A stretch of DNA of 64,000 nt from Acidovorax sp. (lineage in GTDB: Bacteria; Pseudomonadota; Gammaproteobacteria; Burkholderiales; Burkholderiaceae_C), in contig NZ_JAPUDY010000040.1 in NCBI RefSeq assembly GCF_027492855.1, positions 29,424 through 93,423 on the forward strand, given 5' to 3'. The stretch's first letter is position 1; each line of letters opens with the position of its first letter. The position numbers and the translations under genes are program-made. The notes beneath the pieces were generated by a model, which was not told the DNA's origin, made no database searches, and was given only the letters and a program-made list of their open reading frames with translations. Shown piece after piece: positions 59,281 through 64,000 of the stretch.

Positions 59281-60600
59281 TTACGGATACAGCCCGCGCA
59301 TTTCGCGCGCATGCAGGATGCGCTGGCAGGCCACGATGAAGGTGGCGGTGCGCAGGCTCACCTTGTGTTCTTGGGCGATTTGCCAGACGCCTGCAAAGGC
59401 CTCTTGCATGATGCGCACCAGGCGGGCGTTGATCTCGTCTTCGCTCCAGAAGAAGCTGGAGAAGTCCTGCACCCATTCAAAGTAGCTCACCGTCACGCCG
59501 CCCGCATTGGCGATCACGTCGGGCAGCACCAGCACACCCTTGTCATGCAGGATGTCGTCGGCCTCGGGGGTGGTGGGGCCGTTGGCGCCTTCGATCACGA
59601 GCTTGGCTTTGATCTTGCCCGCGTTGTCCTTGGTGATCTGGCCTTCGAGTGCGGCGGGGATCAGGATCTCGCAATCGACGCCCCAGAACTCTTCAGGCTT
59701 CATGGTGTCGGCACCAGCAAAGCCGCCCACGCCGCCGCTGGCCTTGACGTGCGCCAGCAGGGCGGGCACATCGAGGCCGTTGCTGTTGAAGATGGTGCCG
59801 GTGTGGTCCTGCACGGCCACCACCTTGGCGCCTGCTTCGGCAAACAGCTTGCCGGCAATGCCGCCCACGTTGCCGAAGCCCTGCACCGCCACGCGGGCAC
59901 CCTGCACGGTCAGGCCGGTGAGCTTGGCGGCTTCCATGCCCACGGTGAACACGCCACGGCCCGTAGCTTCCACGCGGCCGAGCGAGCCGCCCAGGTCCAC
60001 GGGCTTGCCGGTGACCACGCCAGTGGCGGTGGCGCCCACGTTCATCGAATACGTGTCCATCATCCAGGCCATGATCTGGCCGTTGGTGTTCACGTCGGGT
60101 GCGGGGATGTCCTTGGAGGGGCCGATGATGATGCCGATCTCGCTGGTGTAGCGGCGCGTCAGGCGCTCCAGTTCACCCATCGACAGCTTCTTGGGGTCCA
60201 CACGGATGCCGCCCTTGGCACCGCCGTAGGGCACGTTCACGGCGGCGTTCTTGATGGACATCCAGGCCGACAAAGCCATCACTTCCGACAGCGTCACGTC
60301 CTGGTGAAAGCGCACGCCGCCCTTGCCGGGGCCGCGCGAGGTGTTGTGCTGCACGCGGTAGCCCTCAAAGTGGGCAATCGTGCCGTTGTCCAGCTCGATC
60401 GGCACGTCCACGATCAGCGCGCGCTTGGGGCGCTTCAGGGTTTCGACCCAGCGGGCCAGGTGGCCCAGGTAGGGCGTGACGCGGTCCACCTGTTGCAGGT
60501 AGATGCCCCAGGGGCCGAGGTTGTCGGCCTGCAGGTACGAGGGCAGGGTATGGACGGTGCCTGCGGGGGTGGAAGCGGGAGCGCCGGTGGCGTGCGACAT
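59281..60600 (-). CDS. gdhA: Glutamate dehydrogenase (Glu/Leu/Phe/Val dehydrogenase family)
   Basis: A 439-residue hexameric-type glutamate dehydrogenase interconverting glutamate and 2-oxoglutarate plus ammonia. The substrate-binding lysines lie in [14 protein letters not shown] and [13 protein letters not shown]. The dinucleotide fold is [17 protein letters not shown], and the C-terminal [15 protein letters not shown] is conserved in the family. Cofactor choice (NAD or NADP) cannot be settled by eye. It stands alone. Confidence 0.94.
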   Translation of the reverse strand: MSHATGAPASTPAGTVHTLPSYLQADNLGPWGIYLQQVDRVTPYLGHLARWVETLKRPKRALIVDVPIELDNGTIAHFEGYRVQHNTSRGPGKGGVRFHQDVTLSEVMALSAWMSIKNAAVNVPYGGAKGGIRVDPKKLSMGELERLTRRYTSEIGIIIGPSKDIPAPDVNTNGQIMAWMMDTYSMNVGATATGVVTGKPVDLGGSLGRVEATGRGVFTVGMEAAKLTGLTVQGARVAVQGFGNVGGIAGKLFAEAGAKVVAVQDHTGTIFNSNGLDVPALLAHVKASGGVGGFAGADTMKPEEFWGVDCEILIPAALEGQITKDNAGKIKAKLVIEGANGPTTPEADDILHDKGVLVLPDVIANAGGVTVSYFEWVQDFSSFFWSEDEINARLVRIMQEAFAGVWQIAQEHKVSLRTATFIVACQRILHAREMRGLYP

Positions 60601-60749
60601 GGTGAATTCCTTGTGGGATCAGTTCAAGCCGCGAAGCTTATGCCTGTGCCAGCGCGCTGTCTAAGGCCGTAGTGTTTGTGGGCCATGCATTTTGTGCATA
60701 ACCATCTGAAACGCAGTGCAGATGCTGCGATGCAGCAAAAGCAGGGGCC

Positions 60750-61649
60750 TCATTCGACCTGCAGGTGGGCCAGCGCCGGGTCGCCTTCGGGGTAGCGCAG
60801 GTCCAGGTTCTGCAGCACCTCGCGCAGCACTGTGGCGACCATCAGGTTGCGGTGCGTCTTGGAGTTGGCGGGCACGATGGTCCAGGGCGCCCAGGGCGTG
60901 TGGGTGGCGGTGAGCAGCGTGTCGTAGGCGCTGCGGTAGTCGTCCCACTGCTTGCGCACCGTGATGTCGCCCATGCTGAACTTCCAGCGCTTGGCGGGGT
61001 CGTCCAGCCGCTCTTGCAGGCGCTCGCGCTGCTCGTTAAAGCCGATGTGCAGCAGGAACTTGAGCACGATGGTGCCCGTTTCGCTGAGCATGCGCTCGAA
61101 GTCGTTGATGTGGGCCAGCCGCTGGCGGTGCTGCTCGGGCGTGATCCAGCCGTTGACCACCGGCACCAGCACGTCCTCGTAGTGGCTGCGGTTGAACACG
61201 GTGATGTCACCCGCCTGCGGCACCTGTTGGTGGATGCGCCAGAGGTAGTCGTGCGCCAGTTCGGCTTCGGTGGGCGCCTTCCAGCCCACGGCGTGCACCC
61301 CGAGGGCGCTCATGCGGCCGAACACGCCACGGATGGTGCCGTCCTTGCCCGAGGTGTCGGTGCCCTGCAGCACTACCAGCAGCTTGTAGCGTTTGTCGGC
61401 GTAGAACAAATTCTGCAGTGCGTCCAGCTCCACGGCCAGCGCCTCAACGGCGGCTTTGTCCTCGGCCTTGCTGCCCTCTGAGAACGGCTTGTCGCCGGAG
61501 TCGCGGTCGTCCAGGCGGAAGGCCTTGCCCTGGGCGGCCGCGCCCGGCGCCCGTGGCGGGCCGGGCTGCCAGTGCGACCAGCGCTGCGCCAGCGCCTTGT
61601 CGCGGGCCGAGAAATGCGCGGGTACTTGAGGGGCTGGGTTGCTGGGCAT
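60750..61649 (-). CDS. ppk2: Polyphosphate kinase 2 (PPK2 family)
   Basis: A 299-residue PPK2-family kinase that phosphorylates nucleotides using polyphosphate. Walker A is in LQGTDTSGKDGTIRGVFGRM, and the second catalytic block is VFNRSHYEDVLVPVV. The length and the GTDTSGKDG form suggest the short one-domain PPK2 group. Start: the ATG at 61649 (MPSNPAPQ), preceded by aggagacaa. The frame is open much further upstream but only through the AraC gene. It lies 40 bp downstream of that regulator on the same strand. Confidence 0.9.
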   Translation of the reverse strand: MPSNPAPQVPAHFSARDKALAQRWSHWQPGPPRAPGAAAQGKAFRLDDRDSGDKPFSEGSKAEDKAAVEALAVELDALQNLFYADKRYKLLVVLQGTDTSGKDGTIRGVFGRMSALGVHAVGWKAPTEAELAHDYLWRIHQQVPQAGDITVFNRSHYEDVLVPVVNGWITPEQHRQRLAHINDFERMLSETGTIVLKFLLHIGFNEQRERLQERLDDPAKRWKFSMGDITVRKQWDDYRSAYDTLLTATHTPWAPWTIVPANSKTHRNLMVATVLREVLQNLDLRYPEGDPALAHLQVE

Positions 61650-61689
61650 GGGCTTGTCTCCTGGGTTGGGGGTGTATAGAAATGGCGGC

Positions 61690-62679
61690 TCAGCGCGCGC
61701 CGTGGGCCATGCGGTAGGCCAGCGGCGTCTGGCCCGTAGCATGCCGGAACGCGCGGTGCAGCCCGGCTTCGCTTGCAAAGCCCAGGTCTTCGGCAATGCG
61801 TTTGAGGGGGTGGTTGGTGTCGCGCAGGGCCTCGCTGGCCTGGCGCAGCTTGATGCGGCGCATCCAGTGTGCGGCCGATAGCCCCGTGTGCGCCTGCACC
61901 CGCCGCGCCAGCGTGCGCGGCGACAAGCCCAGCGCCGTGGCCAGCAGCGGCAGGCGCAACTGGCTGGCCGGGCTGCGTTGCACCCACAGCATGGCGCGGC
62001 GCAGGTCGGCATCGGCCGTGGTCATCAGGTCATGCCCGGCAAAGGCGGGGTGGGCAGTGCGCGGGCGGGGCAGCATCAGCAGCTCTTGCAGGTCGGTCAG
62101 CGCCTGGGGCGGCAGGCGGGTCGCCAGCGCGTGCAGCATCAGCGGCAGATAGCCATTGGCCCCGGCAGCGGTGGTGGCGGTGGGGCCTGCCACCAAGGGC
62201 TCATCAAAGCGCCAGTTCACCGCTGCAAATTGTTGCTCCAGCGCCGCGCGCAGCCACCAGGTGGCCGTGGCGCTCTGGCCGCGCAGCCGGCCACTGGCGG
62301 CGGCCAGCACCACACCCGCGCAGTAGCTCCACAGCTGGGTGCGCCGGGGCAGGGCGTGCAGTGCCTGCGCCACGGGGGCCAGTTGCTGCAGCGGCGCCTG
62401 CAGGCCATCGGGGGACGAGAGCCACAGGCCCGGCACCAGCACCGCATCCGCCCCGGCCTGGGCCAGCGCCACCGTGGGCGCCAGGGTCGGGCCTTGCCAG
62501 GTGGGCACGGGTTGCAGGTCCACCCCGGCCCAGCAGACGTCGATCACCGTGGCCTGTGCGCGCAGGTTGGCGGCACGCGCCATGTCGGCGGCGGCAAACA
62601 GGCCCGCGGGCATGCAGCCGGGGTACAGCAGCAACGCAAGCCGCAGCGGGGCGGAGGGCGGCGAGATGGGCTTGGGCAT
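61690..62679 (-). CDS. GlxA-type AraC family transcriptional regulator
   Basis: A 329-residue regulator with an N-terminal DJ-1/PfpI-like (class I glutamine amidotransferase-like) domain (LVPGLWLSSPDG, then LWSYCAGVVLAAASG with a nucleophile-elbow-type Cys). The C-terminal AraC helix-turn-helix is LPLLATALGLSPRTLARRV and the second helix is IAEDLGFASEAGLHRAFRHA. GlxA-like proteins control catabolic genes for amino compounds. I start at the ATG at 62679. The MBL-fold gene diverges 98 bp away and may be its target. Confidence 0.87.
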   Translation of the reverse strand: MPKPISPPSAPLRLALLLYPGCMPAGLFAAADMARAANLRAQATVIDVCWAGVDLQPVPTWQGPTLAPTVALAQAGADAVLVPGLWLSSPDGLQAPLQQLAPVAQALHALPRRTQLWSYCAGVVLAAASGRLRGQSATATWWLRAALEQQFAAVNWRFDEPLVAGPTATTAAGANGYLPLMLHALATRLPPQALTDLQELLMLPRPRTAHPAFAGHDLMTTADADLRRAMLWVQRSPASQLRLPLLATALGLSPRTLARRVQAHTGLSAAHWMRRIKLRQASEALRDTNHPLKRIAEDLGFASEAGLHRAFRHATGQTPLAYRMAHGAR

Positions 62680-62777
62680 GGCTGGCTGGAAATGGCAAGA
62701 AATTGTCAGATCAGGCCATTTTCGGCACATCGCCGGTTTTCAACAATGGACGGACTGCACCCCATGAGGAAACCACC

Positions 62778-63617
62778 ATGCACATCACCCACCTTCGCAA
62801 CGCCACCATGCTTCTGGAGTTCCAGGCCGCAGGCCAGCCCATCGGCTTGCTGGTAGACCCCATGCTCGCGCGCCGTGGCAGCCTGCCCGCCCTGCGCTAC
62901 CTGGGTGCGCGGCGCCAGCGCAACCCCATCGTCGAGCTGCCCGTGCAGGCCGATGAAGTGCTGGGGCGCGTGACCCATGCGCTCATCACGCATTGCCAGC
63001 GCGGGCATTTCGACCACCTCGACAGCGCGGGCAAGCGGTTTCTGCGCGAGCGCAGCATCCCCGTGTTCTGCATGCCGCACGATGCGGATTACCTCGCCCA
63101 GCGCGGCCTTGCCGTGCAGCCGTTGGCTGGCGCGGAACGGCAGCCTTTTGCACTGGGCGGCCAAGTGACCCCGATTGCCTGTGTGCACGGCGCGGGCTGG
63201 GTGGGGCGTTTCATGGAGCACGGCCATGGCTACCTGCTGGAGCTGCCGGGCGAGCCCAGCGTGTACCTGGCGGGCGACACCGTGCTCACGCCCACGGTGC
63301 GCGACTGCCTGCAGCGGTTGCAGCCCGGCGTGGCCGTGCTGCCGGCGGGCGGAGCGCGCTTCGACCTGGGGGCAGACATCCTCATGGACGGGGATGACAT
63401 GGCCGAGGCCTCCGCCCTGATGGCCGGAACCCTGGTGGTGAACCACCTGGAGGCGCTGGACCACTGCCCCACCAGCCGCGCCTCGGTGCGGGCGCTGGCC
63501 GTGCAAGGGGGCTGGGCCGACCGGCTTTGGGTGCCCGAGGATGGCGAAGCACGCGAATTCCGAGGCACCGCTGCTCACAATGCAGACGCTATCGAATCAG
63601 TAGCTGTTTGCGCTTGA
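62778..63617 (+). CDS. MBL-fold metal-dependent hydrolase with a repeat-derived C-terminus
   Basis: A 279-residue metallo-beta-lactamase-fold protein of the UlaG/YtnP-like type. It starts ITHLRNATMLLEF. The metal motif is HCQRGHFDHLD (H-x-x-x-x-H-x-D-H form). A later His lies in CVHGAGWVGRFMEHGHGY, an Asp in VYLAGDTVL, and a final His in VVNHLEALDH. The substrate is unknown. The last 11 or so residues (ADAIESVAVCA) and the stop codon are encoded by the repeat element at 63588-63628. The same AI-D/E-SVAVCA peptide is encoded by the copy inside dadA. Confidence 0.87.
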   Translation: MHITHLRNATMLLEFQAAGQPIGLLVDPMLARRGSLPALRYLGARRQRNPIVELPVQADEVLGRVTHALITHCQRGHFDHLDSAGKRFLRERSIPVFCMPHDADYLAQRGLAVQPLAGAERQPFALGGQVTPIACVHGAGWVGRFMEHGHGYLLELPGEPSVYLAGDTVLTPTVRDCLQRLQPGVAVLPAGGARFDLGADILMDGDDMAEASALMAGTLVVNHLEALDHCPTSRASVRALAVQGGWADRLWVPEDGEAREFRGTAAHNADAIESVAVCA

Positions 63618-63628
63618 TGGTCAGGCGC
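63588..63628 (-). repeat. Two-hairpin 41-bp element, copy 10 (shared end of two convergent genes)
   Basis: Reverse orientation: hairpin 2 is at 63588-63604 (gctat/gtagc arms), the spacer tgttt at 63605-63609, and hairpin 1 at 63610-63628 (gcgcttga/tcaggcgc, one G-T pair). The stop codon of the MBL gene (63615-63617) and that of the LysR gene (63621-63623) both lie within hairpin 1. Confidence 0.88.
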
Positions 63629-64000
63629 TGGAGCCCTTTTTGATGCCGCACTCCTGCGGCCCCGAGCGGACGCCCGCACTCTCGTGCATCAGCGCCACGA
63701 AGCGCGCCGCGCCCAGGCCCAGGGGGCGCTCTTTGGACCACACCACATCCACCCACAACGCCGTGCCGTTGCTGAGGTTCTCGAACGGCATCTCCATCAG
63801 CGTGCCCGCCTCGATGCGCGGCTGCACCAGTGCGCGCGGTTGCCAGCCCCAGCCCAGGCCCGCCTCGATCAGGCCCAGTGCGGCCAGATGGTTGTCGGTG
63901 CGCCAGTGGTGGCGGGCGAACACAAAACGCGGGTCGGTCTGCGCAAGGTCGCGGCTGGCCACCACGATCTGGCGCGTGGTGGTCAGGTGCTCCTCGCGCA
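63621..64000 (-). CDS. LysR family regulator, C-terminal part (5' end beyond the window)
   Basis: The frame is open to the right edge, so only the C-terminal ~126 residues of the inducer-binding domain are present. LGLIEAGLGWGWQPRALVQP is the typical late segment of LysR regulators (the G-x-G-W-x-x-x-P turn). The last residues, KKGSSA, and the stop codon come from the repeat element. The helix-turn-helix lies outside the window. Confidence 0.75.
   Translation of the reverse strand, partial: REEHLTTTRQIVVASRDLAQTDPRFVFARHHWRTDNHLAALGLIEAGLGWGWQPRALVQPRIEAGTLMEMPFENLSNGTALWVDVVWSKERPLGLGAARFVALMHESAGVRSGPQECGIKKGSSA

Noticed and set aside
1-64000. CRISPR array, tRNA/rRNA genes, insertion sequences, prophage
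   Set aside because: I saw no regularly spaced direct repeats, no T-arm-like tRNA ends, no transposase or integrase, and no phage structural genes.

Overview
The window is high-GC bacterial chromosome with densely packed, short-spaced genes. It most resembles a betaproteobacterium of the Comamonadaceae (Acidovorax-like). That placement is an inference from gene content: minCDE, a quinol-type NO reductase under NorR, NrdR-controlled anaerobic NrdD/NrdG, GTP-dependent PEP carboxykinase, and a small two-hairpin repeat scattered between genes. I saw no rRNA or tRNA gene, CRISPR array, insertion sequence or prophage.

Layout. (1) 1-0.9 kb: the end of a serine hydrolase. (2) 1.07-15.6 kb: the most interesting locus. 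It is a leftward gene series read as TonB receptor, substrate-binding protein, periplasmic cupin, second TonB receptor, an exported membrane-anchored CobN-like chelatase, a MotA/TolQ/ExbB channel protein, a DUF2149 protein, ABC permease, ABC ATPase and NnrS. A Crp/Fnr-type regulator diverges from it. (3) 15.7-17.6 kb: minCDE. (4) 17.7-31 kb: small enzymes and regulators, including an SH3 protein, a DUF4832 lipoprotein, flavin and FMN reductases, an alpha/beta hydrolase lacking its serine, YdcF, DadA/ArgP, TetR and LysR regulators, and UspA. (5) 31.2-34.9 kb: a siderophore receptor with a strong Fur box, plus a DUF1513 protein. (6) 35-39.6 kb: pckG, queC, a 48-residue membrane protein and ilvA. 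(7) 39.7-47 kb: a nitric oxide and anaerobiosis block of norR, norB, split nrdD and nrdG, with NorR operators, a sigma-54 promoter and paired NrdR boxes visible. (8) 47-51.4 kb: a secreted hypothetical protein, then a 2-keto acid decarboxylase and aldehyde dehydrogenase pair. (9) 51.4-64 kb: recQ, a free-standing homocysteine-binding domain of methionine synthase, ttcA, trhP, glutamate dehydrogenase, PPK2, an AraC-type regulator, an MBL-fold hydrolase and a LysR gene cut by the window end.

How the genes work together. The CobN-like locus has the parts of an uptake-and-processing pathway for a metal-tetrapyrrole: two outer-membrane receptors, an exported chelatase with a proton-channel-like pair, and a complete ABC importer. 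As I recall, the set of TonB receptor, CobN-like protein, MotA/TolQ/ExbB protein and DUF2149 protein also makes up the Bacteroidota hmu heme loci. Together with NnrS, NorR/NorB and class III ribonucleotide reductase, it suggests an organism that lives at low oxygen and meets NO. The substrate of the locus cannot be read from sequence.

A 41-bp, two-hairpin dispersed element occurs ten times. It is not confined to intergenic DNA. One copy lies in frame inside dadA, one forms the C-terminus of an MBL hydrolase, some supply stop codons or a Shine-Dalgarno sequence, and one lies between nrdD and its detached glycyl-radical domain.
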